From: CAVPDE01 sp963707125
GTDB lineage: Bacteria; Desulfobacterota; DSM-4660; Desulfatiglandales; HGW-15
Length of the DNA: 64,000 nucleotides
Reading direction: 5' to 3'
Assembly: GCA_963707125.1 (NCBI GenBank)
Contig: CAVPOU010000019.1
Location: 62,001-126,000, forward strand
Shown: positions 52,733 to 60,662 of the stretch, in pieces
Layout of the letters: the number at the start of each line of letters is the position of its first letter
Numbering within the stretch: position 1 is the stretch's first letter
Made by a program: the position numbers and the translations under genes
Notes under the pieces: generated by a model
Database searches by the model: none
Seen by the model: the letters and a program-made list of their open reading frames with translations, nothing else
What the model was told of the DNA's origin: nothing

Positions 52733-52915
52733 TCAAAGCGCAGCAGCGCCTGCTCTATCCAGCCCCGCATCACAGGCGCTTAGGTTGCCCTCATTCATTT
52801 CGCCCGAACCAGCAATGGTCTCTCGGCACTCCCTCAGCTCGCGAAGCCGATCCAGCAAAATGACGATTTTCGAAAGAGTTCCCTCAGGAAAGTAGATAAC
52901 CCCCGGTTCTTCCAT
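52733..52915 (-). CDS. Small acidic protein of 60 aa
   Basis: The ATG at 52915 follows AAAGGAGGCGAG, and a full sigma-70 promoter lies 30-60 bp upstream. The first 35 residues, MEEPGVIYFPEGTLSKIVIL, then LDRLRELRECRE, have normal protein character with an amphipathic helix. No family recognised. Divergent to a small ribbon-helix-helix-like gene, with which it could form a pair. Confidence 0.6.
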   Translation of the reverse strand: MEEPGVIYFPEGTLSKIVILLDRLRELRECRETIAGSGEMNEGNLSACDAGLDRAGAAAL

Positions 52916-52947
52916 CTCGCCTCCTTTCAGTTTACATCTTAAAAACC

Positions 52948-52976
52948 ACATTAGCCTGTGAAATATATCTTGTCAA
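52948..52976 (-). promoter_or_regulatory. Sigma-70 promoter of the 60-aa protein gene
   Basis: On the minus strand TTGACA (52976-52971), 17 bp, TAATGT (52953-52948). Very good match in AT-rich DNA. Confidence 0.65.
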
Positions 52977-53055
52977 CTTTTATTCTTAAATATTTAATCA
53001 TTATTTAAATATTTCTTTACTTACAAGGTATTAGATGTCATAATTGACCATCAGC

Positions 53056-53232
53056 ATGAAGAAACCGGATTACATAACCTTTCGCACGACCCCCCGGGTC
53101 AAGGTCGTTCTCGAAAGACTCGCCACCGAAGGATTCCGTTCCCTATCCCAGGAATGCGAAATGGTTATTGTTCAATGGCTTCTTGAGAAAAAGCAAATCA
53201 CAAAGCAAGATCTTGAGAAGGACAGAGCCTGA
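53056..53232 (+). CDS. Small Arc/ribbon-helix-helix-like protein
   Basis: A 58-aa protein MKKPDYITFRTTPRVKVVLE..., with a strand (YITFRTTP), helix (RVKVVLERLATEG), turn and second helix (SLSQECEMVIVQWLLEKKQI), the usual ribbon-helix-helix plan. The start is the ATG at 53056; the ribosome site is weak. A DNA-binding role is likely but unproven. Confidence 0.6.
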   Translation: MKKPDYITFRTTPRVKVVLERLATEGFRSLSQECEMVIVQWLLEKKQITKQDLEKDRA

Positions 53233-53299
53233 AGGCGGATTTACCTCGGAACCATTCCAAAGCCTTTCGGTCTTGACTCACCGATCGAGCCTTTGTGAG

Positions 53300-53455
53300 T
53301 AATTCCCTGCCAATAAGTGGAAATTCTTTTCCCACAATAGTGGTCAATTTCTTCAGCACTGGTATTTCCGCTCAGTCAAGATTAATGCAAGCCTCCGAAA
53401 TCTTTAGAAAATCATTTTTTAGAATTTTTTTTTAGTCGTCGGCATGGTGATTGCA
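53300..53455 (+). promoter_or_regulatory. Sigma-54 promoter with upstream dyads for the NarL-type regulator
   Basis: CGGCATGGTGATTGCA has GG at 53441-53442 and GC at 53453-53454 with a 10-base gap; only the first T of the consensus is changed. Upstream at 53308-53350 are dyad-like words GCC-N7-GGAAA and CCCAC-AATA-GTGG related to those at the two other sigma-54 promoters nearby. The regulator gene starts 270 bp downstream. Confidence 0.65.
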
Positions 53456-53724
53456 AAAAACTCTTTTACCTGGGTCCGGAGTTCTATACAATCGGAAGGA
53501 ATGGGTACCACTCTTGAATTAAGAACTCCGGTCTCCAGCCGGTGTGCGGCACCGTGAGTTCGGGAAATAGACAGTCATTAGACCTGGGGTTGAATTTCTG
53601 AGGGAGCTTCCCACGGCGGGTCTTTCATAAAGAGGCTTTCCTGGAGCCTACCGGTCCAAGGACGATCGAATTCACCTTCTATGAGATTCCGCCTTTGAGA
53701 GAGTCTTTCAACTCAGGAGAACCA

Positions 53725-54384
53725 ATGGACGGACTTCCGATCAAGGTAGCTATTGCAAGCGCTCAGAGCTTGTTCCGAGAAGGCTTGAAGGCGATCCTGC
53801 AAAAAGAGGGGAGCATTGAGTTGGTTGGTGAGGCGATCAATGGACCGCAGGCTCTGACGCTTGTGAAGAAATGCAAGCCTTCGGTGCTCTTAATGGATAT
53901 TTCCATTCCGGAGATGAATGGCCCGGATGACATCGCGGCAATCAGAGAAGCAGGCTTTGAAACCAAGGTGCTCATAATCAGCGGGTCGATGGATCATGGG
54001 ATGATATTCAAATCCCTAAAGGCCGGAGCCAAGGGCTGCGTATCCAAAGATGTGTCCTCCGAACATCTCCTCAAGGCTATTCAGGCGGTAAAGGAGGGAG
54101 AATTATGGATCCCGCGGAAAATGATGGCTATGTTCTTTGATGAACAAGTCGGAAGTTATACAACGGACCATGATGAGATTGAGACGCACAAGACCGACTT
54201 GACGCCAAGAGAGCGAGAAGTTCTATCTTTCCTTACCACCGGTTGCACGAACAAAGAAATTGGCGATAAGCTCTTCATAAGCGAGAAGACCGTCAAGACC
54301 CATGTGAACAGCATTTTTAGAAAATTGCATGTTACGAGACGCCTCCAGGCCATCCTCTATGCAATCCATCAAAGCAAGAAATAA
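53725..54384 (+). CDS. NarL/FixJ-type response regulator
   Basis: A 219-aa DNA-binding protein. Receiver domain about 5-120 with phospho-acceptor Asp in LLMDISIPEMNG and Lys in GCVSKDV; LuxR-type helix-turn-helix at about 155-212 (LTPREREVLSFLTTGCTNKEIGDKLFISEKTVKTHV shortened core: TNKEIGDKLFISEKTVKTHV). CAGGAGAA precedes the ATG at 53725. No cognate kinase is adjacent. A sigma-54 promoter upstream suggests a regulatory cascade with the exported proteins nearby. Confidence 0.92.
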   Translation: MDGLPIKVAIASAQSLFREGLKAILQKEGSIELVGEAINGPQALTLVKKCKPSVLLMDISIPEMNGPDDIAAIREAGFETKVLIISGSMDHGMIFKSLKAGAKGCVSKDVSSEHLLKAIQAVKEGELWIPRKMMAMFFDEQVGSYTTDHDEIETHKTDLTPREREVLSFLTTGCTNKEIGDKLFISEKTVKTHVNSIFRKLHVTRRLQAILYAIHQSKK

Positions 54385-54416
54385 TGGCTGCATAAGAAAT
54401 TCCACCTAAAGCCTGA

Positions 54417-54446
54417 TTGACATACCACAGTAGATTGAGCTAGAAT
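54417..54446 (+). promoter_or_regulatory. Sigma-70 promoter of the RR-motif protein 3
   Basis: TTGACA (54417-54422), 18 bp, TAGAAT (54441-54446), 44 bp before the ATG at 54490. Confidence 0.6.
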
Positions 54447-54489
54447 AGCTTCAAAACAAATTCAAAGCTCCTTGGAAATTGGCTTGCAA

Positions 54490-54768
54490 ATGAACCAGAC
54501 GCCTTCATTGGTTTTGAGCATCGCGCGACCAGCCGTCCAGATTAACCCAGAAGAAGCTCAGGAGATGCTTATCATTGTCAGAAGACGCTATGATCACCTT
54601 CTGAAGGAGTTAGGCGAGGCTTTTTCAGGACAACAAAGTGTGCGGATTTTAGTGGACAGGCGGCGGGGCCAGCGGCGAAAAGTCGAGGACCCTGTTTCAA
54701 TGGAACGCCGCAAAGCAGACCGGCGAAAACACGAAGAGGAGTTGTTGAAGGTAATCCTTCCAGCCTAA
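54490..54768 (+). CDS. Small arginine-motif protein 3
   Basis: A 92-aa protein. An N-terminal helical part (INPEEAQEMLIIVRRRYDHLLKELGEAF) is followed by VDRRRGQRRKVEDP and ERRKADRRKHEEE, the same RR(x)2-3(D/Q)RR theme as the two proteins at 36.6 and 37.1 kb. The start is the ATG at 54490; a TTG at 54472 would add six residues. Function unknown. Confidence 0.65.
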   Translation: MNQTPSLVLSIARPAVQINPEEAQEMLIIVRRRYDHLLKELGEAFSGQQSVRILVDRRRGQRRKVEDPVSMERRKADRRKHEEELLKVILPA

Positions 54769-55220
54769 GGCTGTTGGCCTAGGACTACAGGCCTACCAGC
54801 TGGCTTCCAACCTAAGTCTTTTTTCGTTCTAAAACCCTACCAAAGCCCAATTGTTAAAAACTCAAATAGCTGTTAAATATTAACAACCTAACGGCACCTT
54901 ATACCGCGCAGGCGAAGAGCAACCCGTTCCACGAGAAACACCAGCGAGAGTAGGATCTGGGGAAAAGGGTTTTTGCCAACCAGGGTGAACAATGAAGCTT
55001 CTCCACCATGTTAGGCCTTTGCCTGTATGGTGGTGCTGGGGGGGTAAATCGGTGTTCGTTGTCTGATCGTGAGGAAGGGAATCCGGAAACGAAGCCGCTT
55101 ACCCGAAAACTCCAGCAGGAAAGGGGGTGATGCGCAACCGCTGAAGAGAACAAGATTAGCTACTAGGTAGAGGTTGATTTCTTAGACAAGAACCTTTTAA
55201 ATGACGATGGAGGAAAAAAA
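54769..55220. other. Long leader/intergenic region with hairpins
   Basis: About 450 bp without a gene. At 55003-55033 CCACCAT pairs with ATGGTGG around an inner AGGC/GCCT stem. G-rich words GGGGGGGTAAA and GGGGGTGATGCG surround it. It could be the structured leader of the secreted-protein gene. No known riboswitch consensus was recognised. Confidence 0.5.
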
Positions 55221-56069
55221 ATGAAGATCAGGAGAATTTTTCCAGTGTTGTTGTTAGCCGGCATGTTTCTGGCTTCCTCAGCAATGGCTGGCAATTATCC
55301 GGAATTTGACGCGGTCGGGGTAGACAGCGCCAACTACTTTGCCAAAAACAATATTGCCTACAAAATGGTAACGGACTGGAACAAAGCTAATAAGATTGAT
55401 GGTATCTACTCCCTTGAAGATGAAAGCAATTTCCCGTATCCAATGTCGAACCCTGGAGAGGCATTTAAAGCTAGTGGCGGGCAGGGGTACACTGATCCTT
55501 GCTGGGGAGCGTTCAAGAGCGTTCTTACGACCGTGCAGAGAGACGGTTGGTATGAGTGGGTTATCGTGCTCCAAATGCAGCCTGAAAGCGACATCGACCT
55601 GAACATTTACGACTGCGTTCTGAAATGGCAAGGAGCAGACCACGGTGGTCTCTGGGGTAATGCCGACCAGACTGGGCGTTGGCGCGCGGACTGGGGTAAG
55701 CTTTATTTTAGCCCCTGTGCCGCCCCTGATATCACAGTGACCGCTTATCCAGGGCCGTTTGCAGTAGCAAGCTTTAAGGAGAGCCAGATTCTGGAGGCGC
55801 GTAAGATGCCCGGGCTCCATACGACCTGTTTGGATGAGAAATGGTACACCTCTAAGGCTCACTGGGATGAAAGCATTGTGATTGCACTGCCCGAGACCGG
55901 AATGTACAAGGACAATGGGGATCAGAGTTTCCAATTGGTCCAGGGCGACATTATCAAGGTGAAGGTTCAGGTTCCTACATTTAACACGACCGACATTTAC
56001 TATGGCGCCGACAGTGTTGTTTTGAAGTATATCGGCATGTCAAACACCTATTACATTGGCCTCAAGTAG
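55221..56069 (+). CDS. Secreted protein of unknown function
   Basis: A 282-aa protein with a clean signal peptide (MKIRRIFPVLLLAGMFLASS, cleavage after AMA). The mature part is rich in Trp, Tyr and Asp (WYEWVIVLQMQPESDIDLNIYDC, WRADWGKLYFSPCAAPD) with four or so Cys, suggesting a beta-sandwich stabilised by disulphides. GGAGG lies just before the ATG at 55221, and a strong hairpin follows the stop, so it is a single-gene unit. I recognise no family. Confidence 0.8.
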   Translation: MKIRRIFPVLLLAGMFLASSAMAGNYPEFDAVGVDSANYFAKNNIAYKMVTDWNKANKIDGIYSLEDESNFPYPMSNPGEAFKASGGQGYTDPCWGAFKSVLTTVQRDGWYEWVIVLQMQPESDIDLNIYDCVLKWQGADHGGLWGNADQTGRWRADWGKLYFSPCAAPDITVTAYPGPFAVASFKESQILEARKMPGLHTTCLDEKWYTSKAHWDESIVIALPETGMYKDNGDQSFQLVQGDIIKVKVQVPTFNTTDIYYGADSVVLKYIGMSNTYYIGLK

Positions 56070-56094
56070 TCGCTTTTGCTGAAACGCTTAAACC

Positions 56095-56122
56095 GTGGGG
56101 CACAGCATCGCCTGTGCCCCAC
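56095..56122 (+). terminator. Terminator hairpin after the secreted-protein gene
   Basis: GTGGGGCACAG (56095-56105) and CTGTGCCCCAC (56112-56122) form a perfect 11-bp stem with a six-base loop, 25 bp after the stop; only CTCTT follows, so the T-run is weak. Confidence 0.7.
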
Positions 56123-56337
56123 CTCTTAATGGGTTCTAGAACAATTCAAAGTTTATTTCGCCCTGGGGATTATGAGCGCTCTCATATGCCCGATAAACAA
56201 AACCTCCTGCAGAATGAGAAGATTCTTCCCATAAATGTTCGTCGATTTTTTTCTGTCGAGTACAGGCTCGTTTCAAGATCTCCCAGCCAACCTGACCAGC
56301 GATCCAGATGCCCACTGGGCTTTTATGTAGCTCATAG

Positions 56338-56505
56338 GAGGTGGGAAGAATTTTACCAATATTGGGTAGATTTTTTCACCATTAATGGGAAGTGCTTTAC
56401 ATACACGCTGAGGCGATGAGATTGTGCATGACAAAATGCTTTGAAATTCCTGGTAAAACTTGATTGATGCAAGAGCTGTTTCCCTGGCATGAAAGTTGCT
56501 TTTTT
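56338..56505 (+). promoter_or_regulatory. Sigma-54 promoter block upstream of the HEAT-repeat gene (copy B)
   Basis: TGGCATGAAAGTTGCT with GG at 56486-56487 and GC at 56498-56499 is an almost perfect -24/-12 element. Upstream dyads TTTACC-N7-GGTAGA (56352-56370) and TTCACC-N7-GGAAGT (56375-56393) fit TTTNCC-N7-GGNAAA. The whole block aligns with the reverse complement of 51721-51893. A MITE-like element starts a few bases after the expected transcription start. Confidence 0.82.
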
Positions 56506-56513
56506 TAATTAAG

Positions 56514-56665
56514 ATGAGTTCGTAAAAAGTCCCCATAGTCGTCACTCCCGCGAAGCCTGCCCCCGCGCAGGCGGGGAGCGGGAGTCCAGAACTTCTTGAA
56601 TTTCCTGGATTCCCGTTTTCACGGGAATGACGGAAAAGGACGTTCTCCGACTTTACGAGAGCATC
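56514..56665. mobile_element. MITE-like element, copy 2, in a sigma-54 leader
   Basis: Ends ATGAGTTCGTAAAAAGTC and GACTTTACGAGAGCATC are imperfect inverted repeats. The same 7-base word AATTAAG flanks the element at 56507-56513 and 56666-56672, as a target-site duplication would. Inside are palindromes typical of REP sequences (CCCGCGCAGGCGGG; GATTCCCGTTTTCACGGGAAT). No transposase is encoded, so it would need one in trans. Confidence 0.7.
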
Positions 56666-56791
56666 AATTAAGTCGTTAGACGGTCGTTTCACTTGCTTGA
56701 ACCAAATCTTTCTCCTGGCAACATGCTCGTAGGAGTTGCGGATCTGCCATTTGGTTAAAAGCATTTTTCATCCCTTATAGAGGAGGCGATT

Positions 56792-58189
56792 GTGAAGAAA
56801 AAACTATCAACAAAGCTTATAGCATTTTCTGGTGCCGTCGTTGTTTGCCTTGCGCTTGTGTATTTTCTTCCCCGCTTCGGGGCCAACAAATCGCCTTCGC
56901 CACAAGCATCGAACGTAAAGCCGAAAAGCACTGCATCGGCACCCGTAGCCAGGCCGCCGTCTCAGGAAGTTGACCGGAGGGCTAAGCCGCAAGAGAACGC
57001 ATCGGGCTCTGCAGAGCAAGGGGGTATTGCTCAGGCGGAGGCTGCCTTGGCGGATCCGGATACCTACAAAAGAGTGAAGGCTGTTCATTCGCTGAGAGGG
57101 GAATTTTCCCCGGAAGCCGTGGCGCTGCTTTCCAAGTACTTGGATGATCCGGAGGCGACAGTAGTTACAGCCGCAATTAACACTCTGGGGGTCATCGGCG
57201 TTGGCACTGAAAATGAAGTCCTGAAGAAGCTGGTCTTGGATGCCCTCTTGGAAGAAGCCAAAGATAAGACGTCTTCCTTCCGCGGCTCTGCCTTGATCAC
57301 CGGAGCCATGCTTGGCGAGAATGAGCGGACATTTCAGCTCATTGGCGAGTATATAGCCGAGGATGGGGATGATGGCAAGGGCTTTGCAGTGCGTGCACTA
57401 TCTTTCATAAAAAGCCCTATGATTGTTCCCTACCTTTCCGAGATCATGAATAAGACCAAAGACGATGAAGTTCTGAGGAATGCCTCTGCCATTTTGGCCA
57501 AAATTGAGACGCCGGAAGCAATGGCGCTGCTTTCAGAACGGCTTAATTCAAGAAAAGAAGGTGACCAGGTTACTGGTGCCTGGGCGTTGTCGATCAAGAA
57601 CAATGCCGATTCAAATGCCATGCTTGTCGAGGCTGTGAGTGGCAATAAGCTCTCAGAATCGGCTCTCTCAGTCATTGCAACGAGTGCTGCCGGGCCTGCC
57701 GTGTTTAGGGGCGTGTTCGACCTGAATCTTCCTAAGGAAGACAAGCTTTATGCTCTTGGTGTGATTTCCGAATACGCCAACGGTGCTTCCGGGTCAGTTC
57801 GGAATCAGATGGCCGAAGTGATTAAGCCGATGATCAAAAGTGATGATCCTGAGTTGAAGCTTGCGGCCATAGAAGCCATGGGAAAGGTGGGAGCCAAAAC
57901 AGACCAAGGCCCAACGCTGGCAGAGGAATTTAATTCTTCAGACTTTATGGTTCGCGGTGCGGCACTGGAAGCCTTTATTCCTTACTGTACGCAGAGCTCC
58001 TATAAGGAACTCACAAAGCTTTGGTATGACGAAGACGAAAAGATTCGAAGGACGGCGTTTTACTTGTCGCAGATATTTTTGAATAAAAGCGATCTTGACG
58101 ACCTAAAGAAAGCGACCACATCCAAGGACCAGTTTATTGCTAAGACTTCTCAGAAGATCATCAACAATCTTTCGGAATCTACTTTGTAA
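56792..58189 (+). CDS. Membrane-anchored HEAT-repeat protein
   Basis: A 465-aa protein. One N-terminal helix (LIAFSGAVVVCLALVYFL) is followed by a Pro/Ser/Ala-rich linker to about residue 75 and then about nine HEAT-like helical pairs, e.g. SPEAVALLSKYLDDPEATVV, PEAMALLSERLNSRKEGDQV, ELKLAAIEAMGKVG. HEAT arrays are protein-binding scaffolds. Start is GTG at 56792 with GAGGAGG five bases upstream. A sigma-54 promoter, displaced by a MITE-like insertion, lies about 290 bp upstream. The last 33 codons recur in a duplicated copy at 60.3 kb. Confidence 0.87.
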   Translation: MKKKLSTKLIAFSGAVVVCLALVYFLPRFGANKSPSPQASNVKPKSTASAPVARPPSQEVDRRAKPQENASGSAEQGGIAQAEAALADPDTYKRVKAVHSLRGEFSPEAVALLSKYLDDPEATVVTAAINTLGVIGVGTENEVLKKLVLDALLEEAKDKTSSFRGSALITGAMLGENERTFQLIGEYIAEDGDDGKGFAVRALSFIKSPMIVPYLSEIMNKTKDDEVLRNASAILAKIETPEAMALLSERLNSRKEGDQVTGAWALSIKNNADSNAMLVEAVSGNKLSESALSVIATSAAGPAVFRGVFDLNLPKEDKLYALGVISEYANGASGSVRNQMAEVIKPMIKSDDPELKLAAIEAMGKVGAKTDQGPTLAEEFNSSDFMVRGAALEAFIPYCTQSSYKELTKLWYDEDEKIRRTAFYLSQIFLNKSDLDDLKKATTSKDQFIAKTSQKIINNLSESTL

Positions 58190-58291
58190 GGGACTTCCGA
58201 ATTAAGGCCGGGCCTGGATGCATTTTTTGTCTGCGTTGGTTTTGCAGCAGAGAGCCAACCGGGGAACTTCCTGATCATGGAGATGTGACGA

Positions 58292-60056
58292 ATGAGAAAA
58301 TCACTAGTGATGCTGGTGAGCATAATTTTTTTTGCATTAGCCTGTCCATCAGCCGATGCGGCGATCAGTTGGGATTCAGCCTACTCCGTTTTTCATTACG
58401 GTGTTCAAAATAGCGGGCAATTTTACTACACCGGCAAACCCGACCTATACCCCTACCTTCTCCACGGAAGCCGTAGAGCAGGCCACTTATGGGGCTACGG
58501 CATCGGCAAGCCTTTTGGATTCAGCTGTGCCTGGCGAATCATATTTCGCTGAACGGGATGGCCAAGGGACCTAATGGAGGAGTCAGCCCACCGCTTGGTT
58601 TACAGGTTCAGGCCTTTGCGGAAATCGTCCCCGCCTCTTTAACGGTTGCAATGGTGTCGATGTTGGGCAGAATGTCGTGTCCTATGTTACGAGACGGTTT
58701 CGAGTCACCACCAATCGCTTCTATGATGTCAGGGCCACCCTGAGCGGAGTGGTCAATTTCAATGACTTCTTCTACTCGGGGTCTTGGATCTTACCGGGCG
58801 ACCCATTCGGTAACAGGGACCGTGGAGTTATATGAGAGCTTCGACGACTTTAACCAAGATATTAACCTGATTTACTCCTGGACGCTTAACCAAAGCCCCA
58901 GCGCAATCAGTGGTAATGTGAATCTCCTGATGAGTACAAATGCGAGATACGAGTTGAAAATAGTGCTCACCCTTAATAGCAAGTTGGTAAATTTTTATCT
59001 TAGTGGCGGTACACCTAATGATTTCAGGTGCGGTTCCTCCGAGTGGTACCTACAAGATGGGCAGCAGCGTAAGCTCGCCTTTAGTGCTGACGGCGACTTT
59101 CTTTGACTTGAGCGAGGCCGTTAACCCCGACGGCATCGCTCCTGCTCCAGACAATTGCCCCACTCTTTATAATCCTTAATCAGGCCGACACTGATAGTGA
59201 TGGTGTTGGGGATGTGTGTGACAATTGCCCCACTATTTATAATCCTAATCAGGCCGACACTGATCTTGATGGTGTTGGGGATGTGTGTGACAATTGCCCC
59301 ACTCTTTCTAATCTTAGACAGGCCGACAGGGATGGGGATGGTGTTGGGGATGTGTGTGACAATTGCCCCTCTGTTTCTAATTCTAATCAGGCCGACAATG
59401 ATAGTGATGGTGTTGGGGATCTGTGTGACAATTGCCCCACTGTTTCTAATCCTACTCAGGCCGACACGGATCGTGATGGTCTTGGGGATATGTGTGACAA
59501 TTGCCCCACTCTTTCTAATCCTACTCAGGCCGACACGGATCAGGATGGTGTTGGGGATGGGTGTGACAATTGCCCCGCTCTTTCTAATCCTACTCAGGCC
59601 GACACGGATCAGGATGGTGTTGGAGATGCGTGTGACAATTGCCCCACTATTTATAATCCTTATCAGGCCGACACGGATCAGGATGGTGTTGGGGATGGGT
59701 GTGACAATTGCCCCACTATTCATAATCCTGATCAGGCTGACACGGATAATGATGGTGTTGGGGATGTGGGTGACAATTGCCCCACTATTTATAATCCTGA
59801 TCAGGCCGACACGGATAATGATGATGTTGGGGATGTGGGTGACAATTGCCCCGCTGTTTATAATCCTACTCAGGCCGACACGGATCGGGATGGGGTTGGG
59901 GACGCTTGCGATTTGTGCCCCAACGACCGTGCAAAGACTGCCCCCGGTGTATGCGGGTGCGGTCTCCGTGAAAAGGATATCGATGGGGATGGTACAGTGG
60001 AGTGCCTCGCCCCTCCAACTTTTCTCCCCGGTATCTTTATCCTGCTTCTGGACTAA
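58292..60056 (+). pseudogene. Secreted thrombospondin-type-3 repeat protein, copy 1, multiply frameshifted
   Basis: Signal peptide MRKSLVMLVSIIFFALACPSADA, a mature domain (ISWDSAYSVFHYGVQNSGQFYY, STEAVEQATYGATASASL, GVDVGQNVVSYVTRRF, YRATHSVTGTVELYESFDDF), then DNCP repeats and the end GIFILLLD. Comparison with the second copy shows at least five frame changes (for example an extra C in GACCTAT near 58433, an extra T near 58782 and an extra T at about 59176). Type 3 repeats bind calcium and occur in exported adhesion or matrix proteins. It is either a dead gene or a poorly sequenced one; the repeat array itself is open. Confidence 0.75.
59149..59913 (+). repeat. Thrombospondin-type-3-like repeat array (22-aa units)
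   Basis: About twelve 66-bp units coding for CDNCPT(I/V)(Y/S)NPxQADTDxDGVGD. The Asp-rich DTDxDGVGD loops are calcium ligands. In two adjacent units (about 59.74-59.87 kb) the first Cys is Gly (GDVGDNCP). Unit-to-unit identity is high, so units have expanded recently or exchange sequence. Confidence 0.88.
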
Positions 60057-60419
60057 TAGGGGTTTCCCTCAGAGTGTGTTAGCTGATGCGGTGTCCGTGA
60101 CACAGATACCGATGGGGATGGTACAGTGGACTGCATCGACCCGCCCCCCAAGACCCTCCAACTTTTCCCCCGGTATCTTTATCCTGCTTCTGGGCGAATA
60201 GGAGTTTTCCTCAGAGTGCGCTGGCTGATGCGGCGTCCCTGAGGCAGACTCCGACCAAGATAGTATCTTGGACTGCGAGGGCATCAGTCAGACGTAGACA
60301 GTGACGGCGTTGGAGATGCGTGTGATCTTGAAGACCTAAAGAAAACGGCCACATCCAAGGACCAGTTTATTGCTAAGGGTTCTCAGAAGGTGATCAACAA
60401 TCTTTCGGAATCAACTTTG

Positions 60420-60549
60420 ATGCGTTCGTAAAAAGTCGGAAAACGCCCTTTTCCGTCATTCCGGCGAAAGCCGGAATCCAGGAAAAACAAGCACTTCTGG
60501 ACCCCGGCTTTCGCCGGGGTGACGGCTTTGATGACTTTTTACGAAACCG
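60420..60549. mobile_element. MITE-like element, copy 3, with 9-bp target-site duplication
   Basis: A 130-bp insertion with TTCGTAAAAAGTC (60425-60437) and GACTTTTTACGAA (60533-60545) as perfect 13-bp inverted repeats. The word TCAACTTTG stands on both sides (60411-60419 and 60550-60558), whereas the paralogous site at 58.18 kb has a single, uninterrupted TCTACTTTG. The empty and filled sites in one sequence show that the element inserted. Inside are the REP stems CCGGCGAAAGCCGG and CCCCGGCTTTCGCCGGGG. Confidence 0.85.
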
Positions 60550-60662
60550 TCAACTTTGTAAGGGACTTCCGAATTAAGGCCGGGCCTGGATGCATTTTTT
60601 GTCTGCGTTGGTTTGCAGCAGAGAGCCAACCGGGGAACTTCCTGATCATGGAGATGTGACGA

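Larger units (their letters stand above)
58091..60323 (+). repeat. Tandem-duplicated segment, first copy
   Basis: The stretch from the end of the HEAT gene (GATCTTGA at 58091) through the spacer and the signal-peptide gene recurs from 60324 (again GATCTTGA). The word GATCTTGA is the junction microhomology, joining a thrombospondin-repeat frame (GVGDACD) to the HEAT tail (LEDLKK). The second copy carries a 130-bp MITE insertion and its own sequence changes. Confidence 0.8.

Noticed and set aside
53044..53056. TTG at 53044 as start of the small ribbon-helix-helix protein
   Set aside because: It adds only MTIS before a better ATG and has no ribosome site.
59121..59723. A minus-strand 200-aa repetitive frame (SGAIVTHIPNTI)
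   Set aside because: Antisense shadow of the same repeat array, without ribosome site or signal.
59149..59913. Regular 66-bp repeats considered as CRISPR or satellite
   Set aside because: The period is a multiple of three, the frame is open, and the units encode type 3 repeats with conserved Cys and Asp.
59197..60201. A 334-aa frame with regular hydrophobic repeats (VLGMCVTIAPLF) in the type 3 repeat array
   Set aside because: It is the alternative frame of the 66-bp repeats. The frame with DNCP and DTDxDGVGD matches a known calcium-binding repeat, whereas this one has no family and simply mirrors the periodic DNA.
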